A DNA stretch of 64,000 nt from Stenotrophomonas bentonitica (GTDB lineage Bacteria; Pseudomonadota; Gammaproteobacteria; Xanthomonadales; Xanthomonadaceae), in NCBI RefSeq assembly GCF_013185915.1, contig NZ_JAAZUH010000001.1, positions 1,178,001 to 1,242,000 on the forward strand, written 5' to 3'. A model generated the notes under the pieces. The model made no database searches. It saw nothing but the letters and a program-made list of their open reading frames with translations, and had not been told where the DNA came from. Numbering within the stretch: the first letter of the stretch is position 1; every line of letters starts with the position of its first letter. This document shows positions 7,378-19,571 of the stretch, one piece after another. The position numbers and the translations under genes are program-made.

Positions 7378-8043
7378 TCACGACTCGCCAAGTCCGTACA
7401 GCCGGTGGTCGGCTACGTAGTCGGCAACCTTGCCCGGCAGCAGTGCGCGCCAGTCTCCGCCGCTGGCGATGCGTTCCCGGACCTCGGTCGCCGATTCGCT
7501 GCGCAGCGGCGCATGCAGGTGCAGCAGGCGGCCGGCCGGCGCGCCGAACAGGTCGCCCTCCTTCGCGGTCCAGCGCCCGTGCAGCGCGTCCTGCAGGCGG
7601 GCGGGCAGCTGCTGCTGCAGCGGGCTGCCCGGGCGGTCGGCGACGATGAAATGGGCCAGCTCGAACAGCGCCTCCCATTCATGCCAGCCGGTCAGGCCCA
7701 GCAGGCTGTCGGCGCCCACCAGCCAGGCAATGGGCTGGCGCGGGCCCAGTTCGCCGCGCAGTTCGCGCAGGGTGTCGACGGTGTATGACGGCACGTCCGG
7801 CTGGCGCCGTGCCCGCTCCAGCTCGCGCAGGTCCAGCAGCAGGCCGGGTTCCTCGTCGATGGCCAGGGCCAGCATTTCGGCACGCTGGGTCGCGTTGGCG
7901 CCCGGCGCGGGACGGTGCGGCGGGTCGGCCGCCGGCAGCAGCCGTACCGCCACCTGGAGCTGGTCGCGCGCGGCGCGGGCGATGGCCATGTGGCCCTGGT
8001 GGACCGGGTCGAAGGTGCCGCCGTAATGGATGCGCAGGCCCAT
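7378..8043 (-). CDS. nadD: Nicotinate-nucleotide adenylyltransferase
   Basis: A 221-residue cytoplasmic enzyme that adenylates nicotinate mononucleotide to deamido-NAD in NAD synthesis. The nucleotidyltransferase motif GGTFDPVHQGHMA (about residues 8-20) and the C-terminal S-x-T-E-V-R-E-R-I match the NadD family; the central WLVGADSLLGLTGWHEWE is the substrate-binding segment. Begins 5 bases after the holA stop, so it is translated from the same message. Length is normal for the family. Confidence 0.95.
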   Translation of the reverse strand: MGLRIHYGGTFDPVHQGHMAIARAARDQLQVAVRLLPAADPPHRPAPGANATQRAEMLALAIDEEPGLLLDLRELERARRQPDVPSYTVDTLRELRGELGPRQPIAWLVGADSLLGLTGWHEWEALFELAHFIVADRPGSPLQQQLPARLQDALHGRWTAKEGDLFGAPAGRLLHLHAPLRSESATEVRERIASGGDWRALLPGKVADYVADHRLYGLGES

Positions 8044-8048
8044 CGGGC

Positions 8049-9086
8049 TCAGGCACGGGCCAGCAGGCGTACCGCGCGCGCTTCGGCTACCGCCACCAGC
8101 AGCCGCTCCAGGCCCAGCCAGGCGTCGCCGTCGGCGCGCCCCTTGGCCATGCGGTCGACCAGCCCGGCTTCGGCCACGAAGCGCTCCCAGCGCTTGGCTT
8201 CGGGGTGGCGCTGCAGCGCGCGCTTGAACGGCGCCTGGCGCGATTCCCAGATGCCGCGGCTCTTCATTTCAGCAGCCAGGTTGCCGCCACGTGCCTGCAC
8301 GCGTGCAAGCGCCGCGGTGGCCAGCATTTCACGGATCACCATCGGCATCAGCGCGGCCACCGCCTCGCCTTCGGCGCGCAGGCCGGCCACCATGCGCAGT
8401 ACCGCCGCCGGCTGCCCGGAGAACGTGGCTTCCAGCAGCCGGAATACGTCGTAGCGGGCCGCGTCGGCGACCAGCGACTCCATGGTGTCCACGTCCAGGT
8501 TCTGGCCGCTGGCCAGCAGCGCCAGCTTGTCGATTTCCTGCGCGGCCGCCAGCAGGTTGCCTTCCACCCGCTCGGCCAGCCGCTGCACGGCGGCCGGGTC
8601 GGCGCGCAGGCCCTTCTGGCGCAGGCGGCGCTCGATCCACTCCGGCAGTTCGTGCGGTTTGATCGCCCAGGCCACCGACAGCATGCCCACGCGGCTGACC
8701 GCCTCGGCCCACTTGCCCTGGTGGGCCTTGCTCCATTCATTGCAGGTGATCAGCAGGATCACGTCCGGCGCCGGGTTGGCGCAGAACTGGCTGATCACCT
8801 CCCCGCCCTCCTTGCCCGGCTTGCCGGTGGGCAGGCGCAGCTCGACCAGCCGACGCGCACTGAACAGGCTGGGGGCGTTGAAGGTGGCGTCGAGCTGGTT
8901 CCAGTCGAAATCGCGGCCGTCGGCATCGAATACTTCGCGTTCGGTGATGCCCTCGGCACGTGCCTTGGCACGCACCGCGTCGGCGGCCTCGAGGACGCGC
9001 AGCGTTTCCGGCCCGGCAATCAGGTACACCGGCACCAGCGGTTGGCTGGCCGGTTGGCTGGCGAACTGTTCGGGGCGCAGTTCCAT
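8049..9086 (-). CDS. holA: DNA polymerase III subunit delta
   Basis: A 345-residue clamp-loader subunit that opens the beta clamp. Recognised by the N-terminal PVYLIAGPETLRVLEAADAV, the EREVFDADGRDFDW block and the central SLFSARRLVELRLPTGKPG, all in expected order; no functional Walker motif is expected in delta. It lies between lptE (25-base gap) and nadD (5-base gap) in the conserved order, and the message runs from leuS toward rlmH. Confidence 0.94.
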   Translation of the reverse strand: MELRPEQFASQPASQPLVPVYLIAGPETLRVLEAADAVRAKARAEGITEREVFDADGRDFDWNQLDATFNAPSLFSARRLVELRLPTGKPGKEGGEVISQFCANPAPDVILLITCNEWSKAHQGKWAEAVSRVGMLSVAWAIKPHELPEWIERRLRQKGLRADPAAVQRLAERVEGNLLAAAQEIDKLALLASGQNLDVDTMESLVADAARYDVFRLLEATFSGQPAAVLRMVAGLRAEGEAVAALMPMVIREMLATAALARVQARGGNLAAEMKSRGIWESRQAPFKRALQRHPEAKRWERFVAEAGLVDRMAKGRADGDAWLGLERLLVAVAEARAVRLLARA

Positions 9087-9111
9087 CGTGCGGTCGGTCC
9101 GTGCGGACCGG

Positions 9112-9723
9112 TCAGCCGCCCTGCGGCGGCTTGGTCGCCGCCGGGACGGTGGCCGGCGCGGTGGCCGGCGCAGCGGCCGGCACCTCGGCAGGCTTGGCCG
9201 CAGGCGGCGTCAACGTGCCACGCTGCAGTTCGGCGCGGACTACGCTGTCGATGCGGCGCAGGATCGAGGCGGACATTTCGCGGCGCAGTTCGTCGGCCAG
9301 GATCTCGCGCTCGGTGGTGGTACCGGTGGCGTCACTGGGCGGCGACACGTAATCGCGCGAGAGCTCGATCACCTGCTGCGGCACCAGGTCGCTGCCGTCT
9401 TCGCGACGGAACACGAAGATCACCGCATAGCGCAGGCTGTATTCCTGGGCGCGGCCCTGTGCGTCGATCGCGATGGGCAGGTCGCCCCAACGCTCGGATA
9501 CCACCTGCAGCTGCGCGGCGGGCGCCTTGCTGTCGGCTTCGGCAATGGTGGCGCCGGACGCCGCCAGGCCACGACGCAGCAGCTTGGCCAGTTCGCTGTA
9601 GGGCGCGGTGGAGACCACCTTCACCGCAGCGGTGTCGGCCGGCAGCATCAGCTTGTTGCGCAGATGGAAGCCACACCCGGCAAGGGTAAGAGTCAGGACA
9701 AGGGCAAGCAGAAGTCGAGTCAT
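9112..9723 (-). CDS. lptE: LPS-assembly lipoprotein LptE
   Basis: A 203-residue outer-membrane lipoprotein, plug partner of the LptD translocon that inserts lipopolysaccharide in the outer leaflet. The N-terminus MTRLLLALVLTLTLAGCGFH is a lipoprotein signal with lipobox LAGC (Cys about residue 16) followed by the family start GFHLR. The last 35 residues are an alanine/proline/threonine-rich tail, longer than in E. coli RlpB. ATG at 9723 is chosen over an upstream start at 9798, because the signal peptide begins there. Follows leuS with a REP-like palindrome in between. Confidence 0.92.
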   Translation of the reverse strand: MTRLLLALVLTLTLAGCGFHLRNKLMLPADTAAVKVVSTAPYSELAKLLRRGLAASGATIAEADSKAPAAQLQVVSERWGDLPIAIDAQGRAQEYSLRYAVIFVFRREDGSDLVPQQVIELSRDYVSPPSDATGTTTEREILADELRREMSASILRRIDSVVRAELQRGTLTPPAAKPAEVPAAAPATAPATVPAATKPPQGG

Positions 9724-9803
9724 GTTCACAGTCTGGCGGAGCCGGACGAAGCCGGCAACAGGGGGCGGACGACACCATGCCCGATTGTGCGTGAACAAAG
9801 CAC

Positions 9804-9830
9804 GTAGGGCGGGGCCCTGCCCCGCCCCCC
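9804..9830. repeat. GTAG-headed REP palindrome between lptE and leuS
   Basis: GTAG followed by GGGCGGGGC (9807-9815), CCT loop, GCCCCGCCC (9819-9827): a GC-rich 9-bp hairpin with the GTAG head typical of SMAG elements. It could slow or end part of the leuS transcript before lptE. Confidence 0.65.
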
Positions 9831-9836
9831 ATGGCG

Positions 9837-12584
<2,748 letters not shown>

Positions 12585-12666
12585 TCAGGGAATTACCCTT
12601 TCCATAAGGATCGCGAACTAGAGGCCCGCGCGCATTCCCGCGTCGATTGCGGCCGGAACCGTCAAC

Positions 12667-13287
12667 TCAGCGGTGGTGGACCCGGCTGGCCACCGGCAGC
12701 GCGGCGGCCAGCCACAGCGCCCAGGCCACGAAGGCCACCCGCTGTGCGACCGGCGCGGGCATCAGCGCCTGCAGCACGAACGCCCCGACCAGCACGGCCA
12801 GGCCTGCGGCCAGGTGCAGCGCGGCCAGCCGGCCCCAGCCCGGCAGGCGCCGCGCGCCCAGTCCGGACATCAGTGCGCCGGGCACGAATGCCAGCACCCA
12901 GACCATCCACGCGCTGGCGTGGTACTGGCTGGCCGGGCTCTCGATATCGTTGGCGTCCAGCGGCAGCACGCCCATCGCGGCGAACGCCAGGCCGGACAGC
13001 ACCAGCATCTGCCCGCCCACGCGCGGCGTCCACGGCGCGGTCACCGGCACCCGCGCCAGCAGCCGCAGCGCCACTACGGCGGCCAGCAACCCCGGCAGTA
13101 CGAAGCCCAGCAGGTCGAAGGCACCGGCGTGCGGCACCCCGATCGCGCCCAGCAGCGCCACCGGGTGGCCCAGCGGCAGGTAGCCCGGCAGGGCCGCACC
13201 AAAGCCCAGCACCGAGGCGAGGAACAGCACCGCCGCCGTGGCACCCAGCAGGGGATCGAAGCGTCGCAGTGTTTTCATCATGGGCAT
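12667..13287 (-). CDS. DUF998 family membrane protein
   Basis: A 206-residue polytopic inner-membrane protein with about six hydrophobic helices (roughly 12-32, 50-75, 90-108, 123-142, 150-170, 178-198). The segments [18 protein letters not shown] and [14 protein letters not shown] fit the DUF998 pattern; function is unknown in this family. Two alternative starts lie at 13287 and 13278; neither has a clear ribosome binding site. Divergent from the thioredoxin gene at 13346. Confidence 0.7.
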   Translation of the reverse strand: MPMMKTLRRFDPLLGATAAVLFLASVLGFGAALPGYLPLGHPVALLGAIGVPHAGAFDLLGFVLPGLLAAVVALRLLARVPVTAPWTPRVGGQMLVLSGLAFAAMGVLPLDANDIESPASQYHASAWMVWVLAFVPGALMSGLGARRLPGWGRLAALHLAAGLAVLVGAFVLQALMPAPVAQRVAFVAWALWLAAALPVASRVHHR

Positions 13288-13345
13288 TGCTTATGAATAT
13301 GTTCGGCACCATACACTGGGTACATCTTTACCGTTGAATCCGACC

Positions 13346-14203
13346 ATGAGCGAGCTGTCCTACGTCTTTGACGCCACCACTGAAACCTTCGAAGCGCAGG
13401 TCCTGCAGAAGTCCCTGCAGACCCCGGTGCTGGTCGATTTCTGGGCCACCTGGTGCGAGCCCTGCAAGACCCTGGGCCCGATGCTGGAGAAGCTGGCCGG
13501 CGAGTACAACGGCGCCTTCGAGCTGGCCAAGGTCGACGTGGACAAGGAGCAGCAGATCGCAGCAGCGTTCCAGATCCGCTCGGTACCGACCGTGTTCCTG
13601 GTCAAGGGCGGCCAGATCGTCGACGGCTTCCCCGGTGCGCTGCCGGAAGGCCAGCTGCGCGAGTTCCTGACCCAGCACGGCGTGCTGCCGGCCGAGGCCC
13701 CTGCCGAAGCGGCCGCCGAGCCGGCCGCGCTGGACCCGCAGGCACAGGTGGACGTGCTGCGCGCGAGCATCGCCGCCGAGCCGGACAAGGAGGAGCTGAA
13801 GCTTGAACTGGCGCTGGCCCTGCTGCAGACCGGCGGCACCGACGAAGCGCGAGCGCTGATCGACGCGCTGCCGGCCAACCTCTCTACCGACGACCGCGCG
13901 GTGCGTGCCCGCGCCCGCCTGGACTTCGCCAAGGCGCTGCAGGACGCGCCTGCGGCGGAACAGCTGGAGGCGCGCATCGCGGCCGATGGCAATGACCTGC
14001 AGGCCCGCCACCTGCGCGGCGTGCAGCTGCTGCTGGGCGGCCAGGACGAGGCCGCACTGGAACAGTTCCTGGTGATGCTGCAGAAGGACGCCAGCTACAG
14101 CGAGGGGCTGCCGCGCAAGCTGCTGATCGACGCCTTCCGGGTGATCGACGATGCCGCGCTGGTCGGTCGTTACCGTCGTTCGATGTCCGCATTGCTGTTC
14201 TGA
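13346..14203 (+). CDS. CnoX/YbbN-type thioredoxin with TPR tail
   Basis: A 285-residue cytoplasmic protein: thioredoxin domain (about 10-112) with active-site motif WATWCEPCK at about 33-41 and cis-proline SVPTVFLV, followed by tetratricopeptide-like helices (about 130-285: [34 protein letters not shown]). This is the layout of CnoX (YbbN), the chaperedoxin that protects substrates from oxidation and hands them to GroEL. Unlike E. coli CnoX, which has lost one cysteine, this copy keeps both CxxC cysteines and so could reduce disulfides. ATG at 13346 is used; upstream in-frame ATGs would add unrelated residues. Confidence 0.85.
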   Translation: MSELSYVFDATTETFEAQVLQKSLQTPVLVDFWATWCEPCKTLGPMLEKLAGEYNGAFELAKVDVDKEQQIAAAFQIRSVPTVFLVKGGQIVDGFPGALPEGQLREFLTQHGVLPAEAPAEAAAEPAALDPQAQVDVLRASIAAEPDKEELKLELALALLQTGGTDEARALIDALPANLSTDDRAVRARARLDFAKALQDAPAAEQLEARIAADGNDLQARHLRGVQLLLGGQDEAALEQFLVMLQKDASYSEGLPRKLLIDAFRVIDDAALVGRYRRSMSALLF

Positions 14204-14250
14204 GCGCGACCGGCGTTCAGAATCCCTGCACCGAGCCCGGGCGATAATGT

Positions 14251-14277
14251 GATCGCGGTCATGGTTTGACCGCGATC
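14251..14277 (+). terminator. Inverted repeat after the thioredoxin gene
   Basis: Perfect 10-bp arms GATCGCGGTC (14251-14260) / GACCGCGATC (14268-14277), loop ATGGTTT. No T-run follows, so it may be an operator or a Rho-assisted end rather than an intrinsic terminator. Confidence 0.4.
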
Positions 14278-14347
14278 CATTCGGGGGGATGCGGTCTGGG
14301 CCATGGGGGCCGCACGGCTGAGCCCCTCTGCAAGGGCCCAGATCATC

Positions 14348-16009
14348 GTGAGTTCGACCCATTGCGCGCGCCTTCGCGCCTGCTTCACCCGCCTGCCGAT
14401 CCTGCTGGCGTTGCTGCTCTCCGCCTTCCCGCTGCTGGCCCAGGACTGGAACTACCGGGTCCGCCCCGGCGACACCCTGTGGGACCTGGGTGCCCTGTAC
14501 CTCAAGCCCGGCGTGCCGTGGCAGCAGTTGCAGGCGCACAACCGGATCGCCGACCCCTACCGCCTGCCGCCCGGCACCGCACTGCACTTCCCGATCGCCT
14601 GGCTGCAGGTGCAACCGGCCCCGGCCCGGGTGCTGGCAGTTCGCGGCCCGGTGCAGGCGCGCCAGGGTCCGAACGGTGCGCTGCGCGCCGTGGTGGAAGG
14701 CGAACTGCTCGGCATCGGCATGCAACTGCTGACCGGCGCCGACGCCAGCGTCACCCTCGCCTTCGCCGACGATTCGCGCCTGCAGCTGCGCGAGCGCTCG
14801 CAGCTGCACCTGGACCAGCTCAGCCGCTACGGGCGCACCGGCATGGTCGACACCCGCCTGCGCCTGGAACAGGGCCGCAGCAGCCATCAGGTCACGCCGG
14901 CCAAGGGCCCGGCCTCGCGCTACATCATCGACGCGCCCACCGCGACCAGCAGCGTGCGCGGCACCCGCTTCCGGGTCAGCGCCGGTGGCTACGGTCGCGT
15001 GGCCGCGACGGAGGTGCTGGAAGGCCGCGTGCAGGTCGGCAACGCGCGTGGCCAGCGCCAGGTCGGGCGCGGCCAGGCCACGCGCAACCGCGCCCTGGCG
15101 GCCCGCCCGGAAGCGCCTGAAGCGCTGCTGCCCGCCCCTGCCCTGGCCCTGGAAACGCTGCGTCTGGACACCCTGCCCGCCCAGGTTGCGTGGAAACCAG
15201 TAGCGCAAGCCACCCAGTACCGGGTAGAAGTGGTGCGCGCCGACCAACCGGAGATTCTGTTGTTCGCCAGGGACACCGCCGACGCCCAGCTCACCGTGCC
15301 CGACCTGCCGCCCGGCCTGTTGCGGCTGCTGGTGCGCGCGGTGAGCGCTGACGGCGTGGAAGGCCTGGACACCGAAGTGGACTTCCAGGTGCACGACCAG
15401 CCGTCCGCGCCGTTGACCGTGCGCCCGGTCAATGCCGAGACGGTCGCCAGCCCGCGCCCGCGTTTCCAGTGGAGCCGGGTGGACGGCGCGGCCAGCAGCG
15501 TGCTGCAGGTCGCCACCGATCCGCAGTTCCTGCAGCCGCTGCTGGAACAGGAAGGGCGTACCACGCAGCTGCGCGCCAATACCGACCTCGCCCCTGGCGC
15601 CTACTTCTGGCGGGTCGCCTCGCGCGATGCCAGCGGCCAGCGCGGCCGCTTCAGCCAGCCGGTGGCGCTGCAGGTCAGCGACGCGCCGGTCGACCCGGCA
15701 CTGCAACCGCCGCAGGCCGCCAAGGGCCAGCTCACCCTTCGCTGGCAGGCCGGCACGCCCGGCCAGCGCTACCGCGTGCAACTGGACCGCCGCGGCGATT
15801 TCGCCTCGCCGCTGCTCGATGCCGAGCGCGATCAACCGGAGGTCAGCCTGAAGCGCCCGTGGCACGGCACCCTGCACGTGCGCGTGCAGTACATCGACGA
15901 CGACGGTTATGCCGGCCCGTTCTCGCCCGCCCAGCAGGTCACGCTGCCCTGCCGCACCTGCTACGGCGCCGCGGGTGGCGGCGCCTTGTTGCTGCTCCTG
16001 CTGCTGTGA
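14348..16009 (+). CDS. FecR/LysM-domain periplasmic protein
   Basis: About 553 residues: signal peptide (MSSTHCARLRACFTRLPILL, cleavage near LLAQ), a LysM-like module (about 33-85: YRVRPGDTLWDLGALYL ... LPPGTALHFP), a FecR domain (about 110-215: DDSRLQLRERSQLHLDQL ... SSVRGTRFRVSAGG), then repeated beta-sandwich segments resembling FN3 (about 250-540). The last residues are CRTCYGAAGGG then a run of leucines, an odd hydrophobic end. The GTG at 14348 is preferred (AAGGG at 14332-14336, signal peptide length); ATG at 14303 is possible. Its stop overlaps the next start as GTGA, so the two proteins are translationally coupled; it may be the periplasmic partner of the CHASE2 sensor. Confidence 0.78.
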   Translation: MSSTHCARLRACFTRLPILLALLLSAFPLLAQDWNYRVRPGDTLWDLGALYLKPGVPWQQLQAHNRIADPYRLPPGTALHFPIAWLQVQPAPARVLAVRGPVQARQGPNGALRAVVEGELLGIGMQLLTGADASVTLAFADDSRLQLRERSQLHLDQLSRYGRTGMVDTRLRLEQGRSSHQVTPAKGPASRYIIDAPTATSSVRGTRFRVSAGGYGRVAATEVLEGRVQVGNARGQRQVGRGQATRNRALAARPEAPEALLPAPALALETLRLDTLPAQVAWKPVAQATQYRVEVVRADQPEILLFARDTADAQLTVPDLPPGLLRLLVRAVSADGVEGLDTEVDFQVHDQPSAPLTVRPVNAETVASPRPRFQWSRVDGAASSVLQVATDPQFLQPLLEQEGRTTQLRANTDLAPGAYFWRVASRDASGQRGRFSQPVALQVSDAPVDPALQPPQAAKGQLTLRWQAGTPGQRYRVQLDRRGDFASPLLDAERDQPEVSLKRPWHGTLHVRVQYIDDDGYAGPFSPAQQVTLPCRTCYGAAGGGALLLLLLL

Positions 16010-17634
16010 GGCCGCTCACGCTCCCCTGGCCCCGGCGCATCGTGCTTGCGGTGCTGGTGGGAGCGTTGGCCGCGCTGGCCAGCTACGCGCAGGTGTTCTG
16101 GAAACAGGACGAGGCGATCTTCGACACGTTCGTGGGGTCGTGGGAGTACCCGCCCGATCCGCGCCTGCTGGTGGTGGCGATCGACGACGCCAGCCTGCAG
16201 CAGTTGGGGCAGTGGCCGTGGCCGCGCTCCACCCATGCGCGCCTGCTCGACCGCCTGACCGCCGCCGGCAGCCAGCGCGTGGGGCTGGACCTGGTGCTGT
16301 CCGAACCGGACCGCCAGGACAGCGCGCAGGACGCCGAACTGGCCGCCGCGATCCGCCGCAATGGAAACGTGGTGCTGCCGGTGCTGGCCGCGCCGTCCAG
16401 CGGCCCGCGCATGGCCGAAGAGCTGCTGCCGATTCCGCTGATCGCCGCCAACGCGAGCACGCTCGGCCACAGCGATATCGAAGTGGAGGCCGACGGCGTT
16501 GCGCGCGGCCTGTACCTCACCGCCGGGATCGGCTCACCGCACTGGCCGGCATTCGGCCTGGCACTGGCCAACCTGCGCGGCCCCCTGCCGGGCCTGCGCG
16601 ACCCGGAGGTCGACACGACCTCGCCCTATCAGTGGCACCGCAACCACTACGTGCGGGTGCGCTTCGCCGGCCCGCCCGAGCGGTTCCCGCAGGTGTCCTA
16701 CGTCGACGTGCTCAACGGCGAGGTCGACCCGACGGTGCTGCGCGACCGCCTGGTGCTGGTCGGCATGACCGCCAGCGGCATCGCCCCGCGCCTGCTCACC
16801 CCGACCACGCGCGAGCGCTGGATGAGCGGCACCGAGTACCAGGCCAACGTGGCCTCGATGCTGCTCAGCGGCAAGGTCATCAACGTGCTGGCGCCGCCGT
16901 GGCAGGCCGTGCTGAGCGCGCTGCTGGTGGCCTTGTGCGCACTCGGCCTGACCCTGCCGCGTGCGCTGCTGTGCGCGGTGCTGGCGTTGCCGCTGACCCT
17001 GTTGGGCAGCTTCGTGTTGCTGCGTGTTGGCCAGGTCTGGTTTGCGCCGGCCGCCGCGCTCGGCTGCATGCTGGCGGTGATCTGCGCCTGGGTGCTGTGG
17101 CGGATCAGCGCCTGGCGCCGACAGGCCAACAGTGACGCGCTGACCGGCCTGGGCAACCGCCTGCGCTTCGAACAGACCCTGCAGCAGGAACACGACGCCG
17201 GCCGCCGCAGTGGCCGCCCGCTGACCCTGGTGCTGATCGACGTGGATCATTTCAAACAGCACAACGACCGCCATGGCCACCACGCCGGCGACGCGGTACT
17301 GCGCCGCATCGCCGCCGAGATCCGCGCCCACGCCCGCCGCCCGCGCGACATGGCCGCGCGTTTCGGCGGCGACGAATTCGCCCTGATCCTGCCGGACACC
17401 ACCTCCGAAGGCGCCGTGCAGGTCATCCAGGACCTGATTGCCTCGGTACGCGCCATGTCGCTGTCGCTCGGCGACGGCCACGACGCCCAGATCACCCTGA
17501 GCGTCGGCCTGTTCACCCGTGTCCCCAGCGCCATCACCGAACCGCGCCACTACTTCGAAGGCGCCGACGCCGCCCTGTACCGCGCCAAGGCCGCCGGCCG
17601 CGACGGTTACGCAGCGGAAGAACCCGGGCTGTAA
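16006..17634 (+). CDS. CHASE2-domain diguanylate cyclase
   Basis: A 542-residue membrane sensor: N-terminal helix (about 10-28), periplasmic CHASE2 domain (about 35-300, with PRLLVVAIDDASLQQLGQWP), three closely spaced membrane helices (about 303-365) and a cytoplasmic GGDEF domain (about 375-535). The active-site motif is intact (FGGDEF, GGDEF at 454-458), and an RxxD inhibitory site (RPRD, 445-448) sits exactly five residues before it, so it should make cyclic di-GMP and be product-inhibited. No EAL domain is present. GTG start at 16006 lies inside the stop of the FecR gene (GTGA). Confidence 0.9.
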   Translation: MRPLTLPWPRRIVLAVLVGALAALASYAQVFWKQDEAIFDTFVGSWEYPPDPRLLVVAIDDASLQQLGQWPWPRSTHARLLDRLTAAGSQRVGLDLVLSEPDRQDSAQDAELAAAIRRNGNVVLPVLAAPSSGPRMAEELLPIPLIAANASTLGHSDIEVEADGVARGLYLTAGIGSPHWPAFGLALANLRGPLPGLRDPEVDTTSPYQWHRNHYVRVRFAGPPERFPQVSYVDVLNGEVDPTVLRDRLVLVGMTASGIAPRLLTPTTRERWMSGTEYQANVASMLLSGKVINVLAPPWQAVLSALLVALCALGLTLPRALLCAVLALPLTLLGSFVLLRVGQVWFAPAAALGCMLAVICAWVLWRISAWRRQANSDALTGLGNRLRFEQTLQQEHDAGRRSGRPLTLVLIDVDHFKQHNDRHGHHAGDAVLRRIAAEIRAHARRPRDMAARFGGDEFALILPDTTSEGAVQVIQDLIASVRAMSLSLGDGHDAQITLSVGLFTRVPSAITEPRHYFEGADAALYRAKAAGRDGYAAEEPGL

Positions 17635-17702
17635 CGCGCCGACATCGAACCATACGCCAACGAATGGTAAGCTTCGGGGCATCTCTCCTGCCCCAGTCCG
17701 TC

Positions 17703-18155
17703 ATGAAAGCCAGCCTGTTCCGCCACGGCATCAACCTGTGGCCGCCCTTCCTCTTCGCCGGCATCCACGTGACCGAGGTCAGTGCCGATTACCGGTATGT
17801 CCGGGTTGAGCTGCGCATGCGGCCGTGGAACAGAAACTACGTGGGCACGCATTTTGGCGGCAGCCTGTTTGCGATGACCGACCCGTTCTGGATGCTGACG
17901 GTGATGCAGAACCTGGGCAGCGATTACTACGTGTGGGATCGGGCCGGGGAGATCGAGTTTCTGAAACCCGGCCGCGGCACGGTCACCGCCGAGTTCCGGC
18001 TGGACGATGCGATCCTGGACGAGCTGCGCGCGGCTACCGCAAGTGGCGAGAAGTACCTCCACTGGTTCAGCAACGATGTGGTGGATGAGAAGGGCGAAGT
18101 GGTGGCCCGCGTGCGCAAGCAGGTTTACCTGAGGCTGAAGCCGAAAGCCCGGTAG
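17703..18155 (+). CDS. DUF4442 family hotdog-fold thioesterase
   Basis: A 150-residue protein with the hotdog thioesterase pattern of the DUF4442/YiiD-C group: GTHFGGSLFAMTDPFWMLTV (about residues 45-64) and a closing VVARVRKQVYLR strand. Relatives are thought to hydrolyse acyl-CoA or acyl-ACP; the substrate here is unknown. ATG at 17703 is preferred over 17664 as the first codon of the conserved part. The TAG stop (18153-18155) is supplied by the GTAG head of a REP-type palindrome. Confidence 0.8.
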   Translation: MKASLFRHGINLWPPFLFAGIHVTEVSADYRYVRVELRMRPWNRNYVGTHFGGSLFAMTDPFWMLTVMQNLGSDYYVWDRAGEIEFLKPGRGTVTAEFRLDDAILDELRAATASGEKYLHWFSNDVVDEKGEVVARVRKQVYLRLKPKAR

Positions 18156-18177
18156 CGACACGCCATGCGTGTCCCAC
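18152..18177. repeat. REP palindrome overlapping a stop codon
   Basis: GTAGCGACACGCCATGCGTG then TCCCAC. It differs at one base from the inverted copy at 20278-20303. Its GTAG contributes the TAG stop of the thioesterase gene. A related GTAG element continues to 18222, with the small palindrome ACGTGT AG ACACGT at 18194-18207. Confidence 0.8.
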
Positions 18178-18218
18178 GTAGCGTCCAGGCACCACGTGTA
18201 GACACGTCTGGCGTGCCG

Positions 18219-19496
18219 TTACCAGCCTCTGGGTAACGGAGCGCTGATTTCCGGTCCGCTGCCGTCGCGGGGTTTGCCCAGCCGGGGTACGCGCACGCGT
18301 GTGCCGTCTTCGCTGATGCGAAGCGGGCGTTGCGCGCTGGCGAAACCTTCGGGCACGGCCTTCAATACCTCGGACGCCTCGCCTTGCGGCTGCCCACGCA
18401 GCCACAGCATCGCGCCTGCCATGCGCAGCTGCGCGCCAACATCCTGCATGCGCTGCGGGTACTCGTCGTACGCAGGCCCGGCAATATCTACCAGTACGCA
18501 ACCGACCGCATTGGCCGCGCAGTGCCACGTCCACACCGGAGGCGGTGGCGGCAGTATCACCCGGCGGTCGTCGCGGATCTGGGCCTGCACGTCGTCAGCA
18601 CAAGTGCGCGACAGCAACCACGCGCTGCGCGCCAGCGTCTTGCGCTGATTCAGGAACAGCTGCTGCCCGGGCGGCACCGCCGACATCGCAGCCTGCTGGA
18701 ATGCAAATTCACCCCGCATCGCATGGCACAGATTCAACTCCGCCAGTTGCGGCGGAGCAAACGCCTGCGTGCACCCGGTGGGCACTTCTACCTCGGCCGG
18801 CAGTTCAGCCAGGATGTCGGTGAACAGCTGGGCACCGCGCGAGGCCCATGCGCCACCGACCATGGACACCACCAAGGTATCGCCTTCGGCCATCAGCATG
18901 CGCGCGCTCGATACGTCCCGGCACAATCCCGCCAGGGCGGCTTCACTCTCGCCCTGCACATGCAGCAACGCATGCGCCGAGAGGCGGTCAAACAGCAGCC
19001 CCAGGGCCGGGAACGGCATGCGCGGATCCGGCTCGAACGCACTTCGGTAATAGCGATAGCGGGAGATCTCTGCAATCCGCGCGTGCAGGCCTTCGTGTCC
19101 TGCATGCCCCGCGGCCACCGCATCCGGTACCGCGCGCACCTGCGCCAGGCACGGGTCGGCGTTTCGACACCAGGGCGCCCATTCCGCGCGTGCAAACCGA
19201 CCCTCAGCGTGGGAGGTCAGCGACGCCGGCTCCTCCGGAACTGCCTGGAAACGCTGCACATCGTCCGCCAGCAGCGCATCACGCGCTGACGCATCGATCC
19301 CGTCGTACGGCAGCAGCCATACGGCTGCGAATGCGTTGTCGTTGGCCGGCCGAGGGGCCGCCGGTGTTTCCATGGCGTCCAGCGCCGCGCGCTCGGCCGC
19401 CGGAATCGGCAACGCCCACGAAATGCCCAGCACCAGCAGCATCACTACCCCCAGCCCCAGCAGCAGCGCCCCGATCCATTTCAATACGGTCAACAC
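18219..19496 (-). CDS. Hypothetical membrane-anchored protein
   Basis: A 425-residue protein I do not recognise. It starts with one hydrophobic helix (MLTVLKWIGALLLGLGVVML, to about residue 30), probably an uncleaved anchor or signal sequence, followed by a soluble periplasmic domain with several scattered cysteines (WCRNADPC, GCTQAF, LNLCHAM, SRTCADD, WHCAANAVGC) that could form disulfides, and a proline-rich stretch (ILPPPPPVWTW). Nothing points to an enzyme. It is divergent from the DUF502 gene (75-base gap) and its 3' end faces REP elements. Confidence 0.65.
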   Translation of the reverse strand: MLTVLKWIGALLLGLGVVMLLVLGISWALPIPAAERAALDAMETPAAPRPANDNAFAAVWLLPYDGIDASARDALLADDVQRFQAVPEEPASLTSHAEGRFARAEWAPWCRNADPCLAQVRAVPDAVAAGHAGHEGLHARIAEISRYRYYRSAFEPDPRMPFPALGLLFDRLSAHALLHVQGESEAALAGLCRDVSSARMLMAEGDTLVVSMVGGAWASRGAQLFTDILAELPAEVEVPTGCTQAFAPPQLAELNLCHAMRGEFAFQQAAMSAVPPGQQLFLNQRKTLARSAWLLSRTCADDVQAQIRDDRRVILPPPPPVWTWHCAANAVGCVLVDIAGPAYDEYPQRMQDVGAQLRMAGAMLWLRGQPQGEASEVLKAVPEGFASAQRPLRISEDGTRVRVPRLGKPRDGSGPEISAPLPRGW

Positions 19497-19571
19497 AGCA
19501 TTCCCCCATCAAGCCGCATCCTGCGGCGCCCGGCAGGGTAAACCGGCCCGCCGCCCCGCTACAATGCGCCG

